Source: an uncultured Fretibacterium sp. (GTDB taxonomy: Bacteria; Synergistota; Synergistia; Synergistales; Aminobacteriaceae). Taken from it: a stretch of DNA of 7,133 nucleotides. The translations under genes and the position numbers were made by a program. How positions within the stretch are numbered: position 1 is the stretch's first letter; each line of letters begins with the position of its first letter. The stretch spans positions 1-7,133 of the forward strand of contig CALAUZ010000244.1 of NCBI GenBank assembly GCA_937892105.1, read 5' to 3'. Below, piece after piece: positions 1-6,178 of the stretch. Under the pieces are notes generated by a model. That model searched no databases. It was not told where the DNA came from and was given only the letters and a program-made list of their open reading frames with translations.

Positions 1-93
1 CACCCATAAGTCGTCTTGGGTTTTTACGCCAGCGAGCATATTGTCCAATAACTCGCTGCTAATCTGCATTCTTTTCTGTACCGACTGTTCCAT
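1..93 (-). CDS. IS256-family (mutator-type) transposase, N-terminal 31 residues
   Basis: This is the start of a DDE transposase of the IS256/mutator family, which moves its element by cut-and-paste or copy-out chemistry; the catalytic residues lie outside the window. The visible protein begins MEQSVQKRMQISSELLDNML and continues AGVKTQDDLW. The segment with LLDNMLAGVKT resembles the conserved N-terminus of this family (LLDELLAGVKT followed by a Gly-Pro-Asp-Gly stretch). The ATG at 93-91 is preceded by a strong ribosome binding site AGGAGGA at 107-101 with a 7-base spacing, which fixes the start. The gene runs off the left edge, so it cannot be said whether the element is intact. Confidence 0.8.
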   Translation of the reverse strand, partial: MEQSVQKRMQISSELLDNMLAGVKTQDDLWV

Positions 94-144
94 TGGATTG
101 TCCTCCTGGCCTTTTTCCTCTTACACAGTTCATTGTACAGTCTC
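1..144 (-). mobile_element. End of an IS256-family insertion sequence (partial)
   Basis: The left 144 bases hold the 5' end of an IS256-type transposase gene and, upstream of it, a terminal segment that looks like the inverted repeat of this family. On the minus strand the repeat reads GAGACTGTACAATG and then continues to a TGTGTAA motif at about 121-144. The outer boundary is placed at about 144 because GAGAC is a plausible tip, but the second IS end lies outside the window, so neither the repeat nor the target duplication can be verified. The bases just outside (145-153) would be one copy of the expected 8-9 bp target duplication. Confidence 0.7.
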
Positions 145-259
145 GCCGAATGATTATTGCAAGCTCTCTTATTGTTTTTAGTGTGATGTCCCTCTCCCAC
201 CATTCTTTATCCAACACACTCTTAACACCTCGCACATAATCCACACCCGCAATCACCAC
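145..259 (-). other. Open frame after DUF501, run into by the IS element; possible gene remnant
   Basis: A frame opening with GTG at 259 overlaps the last codons of the DUF501 gene and stays open into the IS element. Its translation outside the IS includes VKSVLDKEWWERDITLKTIR, a mixed charged and hydrophobic stretch that reads like coding sequence, but I recognise no family. No convincing ribosome binding site is seen. It may be the beginning of a gene that followed DUF501 and was cut by the IS, or a chance open frame. The 77 bases between the DUF501 stop and the IS hold nothing else I can name. Confidence 0.2.
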
Positions 260-737
260 ACAACCCTTTAGCCCTCAGCCACTCACCGGCAGGGTGATGA
301 CCCAGCGCAAGAAATGATGCTGTCTGAAGGTGCAAGCACTTCACGTTCACTCCATCTCCAACTCTTATCCCCCCTACACCTCCCCGCATAACATCACGAA
401 ACCTCTTAGCCCTATACCTTCGCATAAAGTCATTCATTCTTTCGCCGCCAAGCCTCAATCGTATTACCTGGTGCAAAATGTTATAGCGTCTCCAGTCATG
501 TACCAGCTTTTTCGACAATATATGCCCCTCAAGCTCTCTAACTCCTCCAGAACTCTCTACCCTTCCCGCCTGCTTCACCAAATACGGACACACCAGCCAG
601 AAACTCGTCGGGAACAACTTCTTACCCCATGGCCGGCATATCTGTACTTGAACTTGCCCAAACCTGCACTGCTTTTCTCCCACAACAAAAACGGGAGATG
701 TTCCGTGTCTACATCTCCCGCAGTCTGAAAATTTCAT
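222..737 (-). CDS. DUF501 domain-containing protein
   Basis: This 171-residue protein of unknown biochemical function belongs to the DUF501 family. The family hallmarks are visible: a CRFG motif near residue 25, FPTSFWLVCPYLVKQAGRVE at about 42-61, a GGVRELE segment, WRRYNILHQ, a GGVGGIR turn, and CLHLQTASFLALGHHP near the C-terminus. It ends in a cysteine-rich tail (CGDCGCGLCARC) that might bind metal. The ATG at 737-735 lies two bases after the stop of the S1 gene, with a weak AGGGA upstream. The problem is that a strong terminator hairpin (684-720) sits inside codons 6-18. The only alternative start codon before the conserved part is GTG at 683-681, right after the T run, and it has no ribosome binding site. 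The family assignment is fairly sure; the start is not. Confidence 0.8.
   Translation of the reverse strand: MKFSDCGRCRHGTSPVFVVGEKQCRFGQVQVQICRPWGKKLFPTSFWLVCPYLVKQAGRVESSGGVRELEGHILSKKLVHDWRRYNILHQVIRLRLGGERMNDFMRRYRAKRFRDVMRGGVGGIRVGDGVNVKCLHLQTASFLALGHHPAGEWLRAKGLCGDCGCGLCARC
684..720 (-). terminator. Intrinsic terminator-like hairpin after the S1 gene, inside the DUF501 5' end
   Basis: On the minus strand, CGGGAGATGT pairs perfectly with ACATCTCCCG (10 bp, 9-base loop) and is followed at once by TTTTTGTT. This is a textbook Rho-independent terminator placed 20-58 bases after the S1-protein stop codon. It overlaps the annotated beginning of the DUF501 frame, so it may end most transcription before DUF501 or act as an attenuator. 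Confidence 0.85.
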
Positions 738-739
738 GA

Positions 740-1303
740 CTAATAATCCCTGTTATTGTTCCTGCGTCTCGTTGGCCGTCCTGACCTCGCAGAATTTCGC
801 GTGTTAAGATCCGTAATCTTCGCTTCACTGGTCTTCAGGAATGAGGCCATCTTCTTCTCGAAACTGTCTGACTCCTCCGGGTTCGCCTCTCGATATGCCG
901 CCTGCATTTCGTGAAAATCATGCGTACCCTGATATTCCCGCATCGTGTTGCGTATCTCTCTTGGTGCCCTGCCGTTCGTGTCCTGCTGTTGATGGCTGTT
1001 GAACCTTCGGGGCGGCCTCGGTGGCCGTTCGGGCGGCTCCTGCGTCTGCTTCAGCGATAAGTCTATCCTTCCCCTCTCGTCTACCCTGATGACTTTCGCC
1101 TGTACTTTGTCCTGCACTTTCAGAACAGCGTTAATATCCTTCACAAACGAATATGACAGCTCCGAAATATGTATCATTCCCTTGCGGCCATTCTTCGTTA
1201 TCCTTACAAACGCTCCGTAGGGCATTATCTGTTCTACGGTGCATTCGAGTATTTCCCCAACTTCTACTCCGGCTGAATTGTCCATGCTCTTAGACTCGGC
1301 CAT
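740..1303 (-). CDS. S1 domain RNA-binding protein, YabR-like
   Basis: This 187-residue cytoplasmic protein has one S1 (OB-fold) RNA-binding domain at about residues 13-86, with the typical core VEQIMPYGAFVRI, GMIHISELS, VKDINAVLKVQDKVQAKV and a closing RIDLSLK strand. The C-terminal half is proline/arginine-rich and probably disordered. Near the end, SFEKKMASFLKTSEAKITDL resembles the conserved tail of Bacillus YabR (FEAKMSRFLKDSE), followed by an Arg/Asn-rich end. The family is linked to RNA or ribosome binding; its exact role is poorly defined. The ATG at 1303 has a GGGGAG site 12 bases upstream. It follows the basic 195-residue protein gene by 32 bases and stops two bases before the DUF501 ATG, so it belongs to the same operon. 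The terminator at 684-720 lies directly downstream. Confidence 0.9.
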   Translation of the reverse strand: MAESKSMDNSAGVEVGEILECTVEQIMPYGAFVRITKNGRKGMIHISELSYSFVKDINAVLKVQDKVQAKVIRVDERGRIDLSLKQTQEPPERPPRPPRRFNSHQQQDTNGRAPREIRNTMREYQGTHDFHEMQAAYREANPEESDSFEKKMASFLKTSEAKITDLNTRNSARSGRPTRRRNNNRDY

Positions 1304-1335
1304 GTGAAACTTTTACTCCCCTGAATATAAAATTT

Positions 1336-1923
1336 TTATTCCCAACGCCATTCGGGCTTCTCACCAAGTCCAAGTCTGCGGATTAAGTACACGTTCTTGG
1401 CTCTAAGCTGACGGCTCCCCGCTTTGTACCAGACCAGCAATGTCCCGCGCTGTTTGTTCAACGCTAATTTTAACACGGCTCCTTCTACTATTGGCCCATA
1501 ACATGCAAGCATTACTTCTCCCCTGCCCACTTCAGGCCGCTTCTTCATCATCTTAAGCTTGTTCTCGCGTTCTTGGGGAAGGGCCTGCAGCTGCTTCAGC
1601 ATTGACCAAGTACGCAATTTTCGGCTCAGTTCGTATCTGTGAGACTTAACGTCCTCCTTAACATAACGCTTTATCCTGTAATTTTTGGCGTTAGCACTTT
1701 TTCCGGCAAGTTTCACACTGACGGCCGGACGTTTCATCTTTTCACGAACTTCATATATATCATACGGCCTCGATACTCCAACTGTAATTTGGGGCTTAAC
1801 GCTTATGGTCTCAGCACGCTTCAAGAGCTTTTGCACCTCTGGAGGCTCCATCACGAAACCATCAATCCTGTAGACATTTACCCTCCGTGATACGTGGCGG
1901 GCTATGAAATCCCGTACTCCCAT
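1336..1923 (-). CDS. Unrecognised, strongly basic 195-residue protein
   Basis: I do not recognise this protein. It is very basic, with 45 Lys/Arg against 19 Asp/Glu in 195 residues, and has no membrane segment or signal peptide. The middle (about 75-128) is a basic, helix-prone stretch (YRIKRYVKEDVKSHRYELSR). Residues about 133-183 alternate hydrophobic and turn residues (GRGEVMLACYGP ... GTLLVWYKAGSRQLRAKNVY) and could form a small beta-barrel. The charge and position directly before an S1 RNA-binding protein make nucleic-acid or ribosome binding a reasonable guess, no more. Its ATG overlaps the previous stop as TAATG, with AGGGG upstream, so translation is probably coupled to the 184-residue protein. 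Length and coding character are convincing; function is open. Confidence 0.85.
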   Translation of the reverse strand: MGVRDFIARHVSRRVNVYRIDGFVMEPPEVQKLLKRAETISVKPQITVGVSRPYDIYEVREKMKRPAVSVKLAGKSANAKNYRIKRYVKEDVKSHRYELSRKLRTWSMLKQLQALPQERENKLKMMKKRPEVGRGEVMLACYGPIVEGAVLKLALNKQRGTLLVWYKAGSRQLRAKNVYLIRRLGLGEKPEWRWE

Positions 1924-2477
1924 TAACGCGCCCCTGACGCTAGAAAACTTAATGCTTTATCGAGCCTCGCAAAGGGTTCAAGAACGTCCATTGTTGTCGA
2001 TAACTCAGTCAGTATTACTCCCGTCTGCTGTATCTCGTCCGGCCTTACTCCTGCTGGAAATTCTGCCCGCAATGGCGCACCGTTAGCGTTTGCCTGTATC
2101 AGAAATACTCCCGGATCTGCCGTCGTCTCTATGTGTCCAGCAGCATCTAGCGGAACATGCGGCGACTCCTCAAGCAGTACAGTCTTTATCCTGCTCTTCT
2201 CACGCAATGGCAAAAGTATATCGGGGTCATTGCATATCCATAGTTGCGGGTCTGCCTCAACTGAGTCAAGAAGGCTCTCCAATATCAGCTTCTCCTTCGC
2301 GTACTTCCCGAATGCCTCACCGTATAATATCCTCGACAACTGGTCGGGTCTCAACGGGTCGGTTCTCACAAAATCGACTGGAAAACCCTTTGCGTCCGTA
2401 ACCAGTGCCGCACCGCGTATCTGCGTCTCCGTTCCGTCTATTATGATGTAGCCCAGAGTGTTGTTCTGTGATGCCAT
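1923..2477 (-). CDS. Unrecognised 184-residue protein, first gene of the S1 operon
   Basis: I do not recognise this acidic, soluble protein. It starts MASQNNTLGYIIIDGTETQI, then has a strand-rich N-terminal part (RGAALVTDAKGFPVDFVRTD, 21-40), a helical stretch around GEAFGKYAKEKLILESLLDS (53-72), LWICNDPDILLPL (79-91), and a C-terminal part ending FARLDKALSFLASGAR. No membrane segments or metal-binding cysteine motifs are seen. The frame is open up to 2654, but the ATG at 2477-2475 is preferred: it has an AAAGGAG site 11 bases upstream and lies about 24 bases after the predicted transcription start of a near-consensus promoter (2508-2537), and the longer version would read through the mrp terminator. 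It is followed by a TAATG overlap with the basic protein gene, indicating cotranslation. Confidence 0.85.
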   Translation of the reverse strand: MASQNNTLGYIIIDGTETQIRGAALVTDAKGFPVDFVRTDPLRPDQLSRILYGEAFGKYAKEKLILESLLDSVEADPQLWICNDPDILLPLREKSRIKTVLLEESPHVPLDAAGHIETTADPGVFLIQANANGAPLRAEFPAGVRPDEIQQTGVILTELSTTMDVLEPFARLDKALSFLASGAR

Positions 2478-2507
2478 GAAATATTCTGCTCCTTTGTGTT
2501 TTGGGAA

Positions 2508-2537
2508 ATTATAACGCTTAATGCTTGAATTTATCAA
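2508..2537 (-). promoter_or_regulatory. Near-consensus sigma-70 promoter for the 184-residue gene operon
   Basis: On the minus strand TTGATA (2537-2532) and TATAAT (2513-2508) are separated by 18 bases, matching the housekeeping consensus at 11 of 12 positions. Transcription would start near 2500, giving a leader of about 24 bases with the AAAGGAG site. It lies just downstream of the mrp terminator, so the two unknown genes, the S1 gene and possibly DUF501 form a separate transcription unit. Confidence 0.8.
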
Positions 2538-2571
2538 AACAGCGTAAATTATCATGTATCTGTCTCCTGAC

Positions 2572-2613
2572 ATAAAAATATCCTGCCGACAAGTTGGGAT
2601 ACTTATCGACAGG
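2572..2613 (-). terminator. Intrinsic terminator after mrp
   Basis: On the minus strand CCTGTCGATAAG pairs with CTTGTCGGCAGG over 12 bp (two G-U pairs), with an 8-base loop, followed by ATATTTTTATG. It begins about 40 bases after the mrp stop, across an AT-rich stretch, and separates the udp-mrp unit from the promoter at 2508-2537. Confidence 0.85.
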
Positions 2614-2653
2614 ACAATTACTCTCTGTTTTATTATAATTAATAATTTATACA

Positions 2654-3472
2654 CTAAATTTTCCTCAGAGCATCAACAAGTTCATCAAGATATTTCACCG
2701 CGTCAGCCTCCTCAATCCTCCCATCATCGCACAACCCGGCAAGTCCCGGTATCATTGGTATCCGAGCTGTCGCATTGATTCCGTTCTCACTTGCGATTGT
2801 TTCAAGATAACTCTCCCCGAAGATGTAATGCTTCTTCCCACAGTCAGGACACTCAAAGTACGCCATGTTCTCAACAATCCCTAGAACAGGGATATTCATT
2901 ATTTCGGCCATTTTGAGAGCCTTTGCGACAATCATTCCGACAAGCTCCTGCGGTGTCGTAACGATGATTATCCCCTTCAGCGGCAACGACTGGAACACCG
3001 TCAAAGGCACATCTCCCGTACCAGGAGGCATATCAACAAACATAAAATCCGTCATTCCCCAGTCAACTTCCTCCCAGAACTGCTGGATTACTCCGCCCAA
3101 CACAGGCCCTCTCCATACTACAGGCTGGTTTTCGTCTTTAAGGCATAAGTTCATCGACACTGCCTTAATCCCGCCTTTGCTCACAGCAGGCTGTATCATG
3201 TGTCCGTCAGACAGTAACGCATCGTGAAGCCCGAACATTCTTGGAACAGAAGGCCCCGTAATATCCGCGTCCAGTATCGCAGTACTCAATCCCTCAGCCC
3301 TCACAGCACACGCAAGAAGCCCCGTAACAAGCGACTTTCCTACTCCGCCTTTTCCGCTTACTACTCCGATTACGTTCTTTACGCCGGGATTTGCACGGAA
3401 CATCATAGTTTCAGCTGTACGTTCACCGCATGAAGAACCGCAGTGTTCGCAGTCATGGTTACAACTAGCCAT
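2654..3472 (-). CDS. mrp: Mrp/NBP35 family P-loop ATPase, probable Fe-S cluster carrier
   Basis: This 272-residue cytoplasmic protein belongs to the Mrp/ApbC/NBP35 family of deviant-Walker ATPases that carry and hand over iron-sulfur clusters. The P-loop GKGGVGKS is at 40-47, the switch-like DADITGPSVPRMFG at 68-81, and the Walker B-like FMFVDMPPGTGD at about 143-154. A CPDC motif (Cys208, Cys211), which usually binds the bridging cluster between two subunits, is present. The N-terminus adds four cysteines (4, 8, 11, 15) in a C-X3-C-X2-C-X3-C pattern, recalling the extra ferredoxin-like cluster region of NBP35, though with different spacing. The ATG is five bases after the uridine phosphorylase stop, with an AAGGGGGA site overlapping the end of that gene. 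It is cotranscribed with udp and ends at the terminator 2572-2613. Confidence 0.93.
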   Translation of the reverse strand: MASCNHDCEHCGSSCGERTAETMMFRANPGVKNVIGVVSGKGGVGKSLVTGLLACAVRAEGLSTAILDADITGPSVPRMFGLHDALLSDGHMIQPAVSKGGIKAVSMNLCLKDENQPVVWRGPVLGGVIQQFWEEVDWGMTDFMFVDMPPGTGDVPLTVFQSLPLKGIIIVTTPQELVGMIVAKALKMAEIMNIPVLGIVENMAYFECPDCGKKHYIFGESYLETIASENGINATARIPMIPGLAGLCDDGRIEEADAVKYLDELVDALRKI

Positions 3473-3477
3473 TATAA

Positions 3478-4236
3478 TTATTCCCCCTTCTTGTCATATT
3501 CTATCAGCTTTGACAACGCCCGAACCGCTACTCGTATCCCCCTGTCGGTGTCGAAATCATCTGGTTCATCATATCCGGCAAGTTTACGTTCCTGGTTCCA
3601 TATTACATTGAGGACAGTCCCGCACCTTGCTCCCAATGATGACGCTACAACAAAGAGTGCTGCGGATTCCATTTCGCTCGCAAGAACCCCTAAACGTTTC
3701 CATGCTTCCCACTTGTTCAAAAGCTCATAACATACCGGCATTCTCTTTGGGCTGTGCTGTCCGTAAAAAGAGTCCTTGCACTGCACTATTCCAGTGTGCC
3801 ATCTTTCGCCTAATTCCTGTGCCGCCTCAGAAAGTGCCTTGACTACCCCAAAATCTGCCGCCGCCGGAAATTCTATCGGTGCATATTCCCTTCCCGTCCC
3901 GTCATATCTCACTGCCGCCGTAGGAATGACAACATCAGAACTCTTCACCTTCATGTTAACTCCCCCGCATGTCCCAACACGAATAAACGTTTCAACGCCT
4001 ATTGCCGATAACTCCTCCATCGCTATAGCCGCTGAAGGCCCGCCAATTCCCGTCGATGTTACGAGGATTTTAACGCCGTTAAGACTTCCAGCCCATGTCG
4101 TGAACTCACGGTTTGCCACTATGAATGTTGGATTGTCGAGGTACTTCGCAATCTTCTCGCAACGTCCCGGATCTCCGGGCATTATGCAGTATTTCCCCTT
4201 GTCATTCTCGTCTAATGCTATGTGGTACTGTTTCAT
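3478..4236 (-). CDS. udp: Uridine phosphorylase
   Basis: This enzyme splits uridine with phosphate into uracil and ribose 1-phosphate in pyrimidine salvage; it is cytoplasmic and typically hexameric. At 252 residues it has the usual length (E. coli Udp has 253). Visible nucleoside phosphorylase landmarks are GDPGR at 21-25 (phosphate site), [16 protein letters not shown] at about 60-75, FIRVGTCGG at 84-92 (Arg86 matching the phosphate-binding Arg91 of E. coli), CKDSFYGQ at 153-160 (the base-binding Phe and Gln region), and [10 protein letters not shown] at 186-195 (the ribose-binding EME). The sequence around [20 protein letters not shown] resembles Firmicutes-type Udp. The ATG at 4236 has AGGAGG eight bases upstream (4250-4245). 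It is the first gene of a two-gene unit with mrp. Confidence 0.93.
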   Translation of the reverse strand: MKQYHIALDENDKGKYCIMPGDPGRCEKIAKYLDNPTFIVANREFTTWAGSLNGVKILVTSTGIGGPSAAIAMEELSAIGVETFIRVGTCGGVNMKVKSSDVVIPTAAVRYDGTGREYAPIEFPAAADFGVVKALSEAAQELGERWHTGIVQCKDSFYGQHSPKRMPVCYELLNKWEAWKRLGVLASEMESAALFVVASSLGARCGTVLNVIWNQERKLAGYDEPDDFDTDRGIRVAVRALSKLIEYDKKGE

Positions 4237-4263
4237 AATTCAAGCCTCCTGATGTCTGCAAAA

Positions 4264-4292
4264 ATCATAATTGCCTGCCTAATCTATATCGA
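4264..4292 (-). promoter_or_regulatory. Candidate promoter for udp-mrp
   Basis: On the minus strand TCGATA (4292-4287) and TATGAT (4269-4264) lie 17 bases apart, matching the sigma-70 consensus at 4 of 6 and 5 of 6 positions. The start would fall near 4257, just before the AGGAGG site. A direct repeat TATATC-GAG-TATATC (plus strand, 4285-4299) overlaps the -35 side and might be an operator. This is a moderate match only. Confidence 0.4.
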
Positions 4293-4307
4293 GTATATCA
4301 ATAAACC

Positions 4308-4334
4308 CTGTAAGCACTAAATTGTTTCTTACAG
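4308..4334 (-). repeat. Inverted repeat between feoB and udp, possible weak terminator
   Basis: CTGTAAG and CTTACAG form a perfect 7-bp stem (extendable by two G-U pairs) around a 13-base loop. On the minus strand it is followed by GGGTTTATTG, a poor T-tract, so it could be a weak feoAB terminator or an operator for udp. No better terminator is seen after feoB; the rest of 4237-4392 holds only the candidate promoter and ribosome binding site. Confidence 0.4.
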
Positions 4335-4392
4335 AACCCTTTGCGCCTTTCACGGTCATGACTTTGTGTGCGGAGATAAGAGCCAGAAGGTA

Positions 4393-5676
4393 CTACATCA
4401 TCAGAATTACAGCCCTCACAACCCATGCAGCAACCCACGCAATAACACACTGCCACACCACAACACCTAACGCCCATTTTCCGCCCATCTCACGCCGGAT
4501 TGATGCAACAGCGGCGGCACATGGAGTATACAGCAGACTGAACACTAATAATGAAGCGGCAGAAACATATGAAATTGCAGAACTTACATTTTCCCCGAAA
4601 AATATCTCAAGGGTTGACACTACGCTTTCTTTTGCGAGAAATCCGCAAATTAATGATGTGCATATCCTCCAGTCCCCTAAACCAAGCGGACGGAATAACG
4701 GCACTAACATACCTGATATTGCGGCAAGTATGCTTTCGTCAGGGCTTGAAACGAGCCTGAAATGAACGTCAAAACTCTGCAAAAACCACACCACAACAGT
4801 CGCAATAAATATCACTGAGAACGCACGCTGTATGAAATCTTTTGCCTTCTCCCATAGAAGCATAAACACGTTCCTTGCACCGGGCATTCTGTAATTCGGA
4901 AGCTCCATTACAAACGGTACAGCCTCGCCCCTGAATAACGTTTCCTTATAGAGTAATGCCACTAGAATACCTATTACGATACCCAGAACGTAAAGTCCAG
5001 TCATTATCAGTCCGCCATGTTTGGGGAAAAACGCGTTTACGAAGAAAGCATATATCGGCAGCTTTGCGGTACAACTCATAAACGGTGTCAGCAATATCGT
5101 CATTCTCCTGTCGCGTTCACTGGGAAGGGTACGAGTTGACATTACGGCAGGAACTGTACACCCAAAACCTATCAGCATTGGTACTATACTGCGCCCAGAA
5201 AGCCCGATTTTTCGCAGCAGCTTGTCCATGAAAAACGCAACCCTCGCAGTGTACCCCGTGTCCTCAAGAATGGAAAGGAAGAAGAACAATGTTATTATTA
5301 TGGGCAGGAATGACAGCACGCTCCCTATTCCAGCGAAAATTCCTCCCGTTATAAGCCCGTGAAGAACATCATTAACCCCAGCACTCGTCAGGAATGCGTC
5401 AGTATGTCCTGTGAACGCTTTTATCCAGCTTTCCAGAACTTCCTGCAAGTATGCGCCTATTACCTCGAAAGTAAGCCAGAATATTCCGGCCATCACTGCA
5501 AGGAATACAGGAATTGCCGTATATTTTCCGGTGAGTACGCGGTCTATTCTCTGACTGCGTAAATGTTCGCGGCTTTCACGGGGTTTTACGACTGACTGGG
5601 TGCAAACCTTCTGAATGAATGCAAATCTCATGTCAGACATTGCGGCGTTTCGGTCTAATCCGCGTTCATGTTCCAT
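4393..5676 (-). CDS. feoB: FeoB membrane permease domain (third fragment)
   Basis: This 427-codon frame covers the linker and the whole membrane part of FeoB. It begins MEHERGLDRNAAMSDMRFAF, then VVKPRESREH and RIDRVLTGKYTAIP just before the first membrane helix. Several hydrophobic helices follow. The family's gate motifs are visible: GFGCTVPA at 170-177, SCTAKLPIYAFF from 201, and FLAKESVVSTL at 346-356. The C-terminus (WALGVVVWQCVIAWVAAWVV) is a final helix and the stop is TAG. The ATG at 5676 has no ribosome binding site and lies inside a normally continuous FeoB segment, so this is the 3' part of the broken gene rather than a separate permease. The membrane part itself shows no further lesions. 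Confidence 0.8.
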   Translation of the reverse strand: MEHERGLDRNAAMSDMRFAFIQKVCTQSVVKPRESREHLRSQRIDRVLTGKYTAIPVFLAVMAGIFWLTFEVIGAYLQEVLESWIKAFTGHTDAFLTSAGVNDVLHGLITGGIFAGIGSVLSFLPIIITLFFFLSILEDTGYTARVAFFMDKLLRKIGLSGRSIVPMLIGFGCTVPAVMSTRTLPSERDRRMTILLTPFMSCTAKLPIYAFFVNAFFPKHGGLIMTGLYVLGIVIGILVALLYKETLFRGEAVPFVMELPNYRMPGARNVFMLLWEKAKDFIQRAFSVIFIATVVVWFLQSFDVHFRLVSSPDESILAAISGMLVPLFRPLGLGDWRICTSLICGFLAKESVVSTLEIFFGENVSSAISYVSAASLLVFSLLYTPCAAAVASIRREMGGKWALGVVVWQCVIAWVAAWVVRAVILMM

Positions 5677-6178
5677 CTGAAATTATTATGTGTTCAAGCA
5701 TTTCACGTTCATTCTGTTCGAGATTGAGGCGGTCAAGAATGAGTGTGTCGTTCTCAATAACCTTGCTTGCGGCAAAACGAAGGGGTATGCCGGCACGTTC
5801 CGCGTGATCCTGTAAGAGGTGTGATATTGCGTGAATTGCGCGGTGAACTGCACCGTTATGGTCATTTTCGCCGCAGAAGTCATAACGTTTTGGCTTCTCC
5901 TGATATTTTGCGATGTGTACGGCATGATTAACCAGTTCATCAACTCCCTCATTCTTCAGGGCTGATATTGGCACTACGGGAACACCTAACATTGCTTCCA
6001 TTCTGTTAATGTCAACAGTCCCGCCGTTTCCGCTGAGTTCGTCCATCATGTTCAATGCTATAACTGTCGGTATCTGCATTTCGAGAAGCTGAATGGTGAG
6101 ATAGAGATTGCGTTCAATGTTGGTAGCGTCAACGATGTTGATTACGGCTTTAGGTTTCTCGTCGAGAATGAAGTTGCG
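5666..6178 (-). pseudogene. feoB: Rest of the FeoB G domain (middle fragment)
   Basis: Immediately after the TAA, in the same frame, the sequence continues RNFILDEKPKAVINIVDATN and IERNLYLTIQLLEMQ, then the G4-type motif ALNMMDE, the G5-type PISALKNEG, and the helical region up to EREMLEHII. It stops at a TGA (5668-5666) a few codons past the frameshift point. The first internal ATG is at 6079, in the middle of a conserved strand and without a ribosome binding site, so it is unlikely to be an independent gene. Confidence 0.75.

Noticed and set aside
330..728. 132-codon plus-strand open frame opposite DUF501
   Set aside because: It is antisense to a frame with clear DUF501 motifs, has no ribosome binding site, and its translation resembles no family.
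2478..2654. 59-residue N-terminal extension of the 184-residue protein
   Set aside because: It would begin at the mrp stop codon and be read through the terminator hairpin and the promoter; the ATG at 2477 has a good ribosome binding site.
3776..4252. 158-codon plus-strand open frame opposite uridine phosphorylase
   Set aside because: It is the antisense shadow of a clearly identified enzyme gene and has low-complexity Ser/Thr/Pro content typical of such shadows.
4279..4392. Frame stays open for 37 codons past the feoB TAG, with an internal 26-codon ATG frame (from ATG near 4359)
   Set aside because: FeoB proteins normally end about where this TAG lies, no ribosome binding site precedes the ATG, and the peptide matches nothing I know. 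Readthrough is possible but unsupported.
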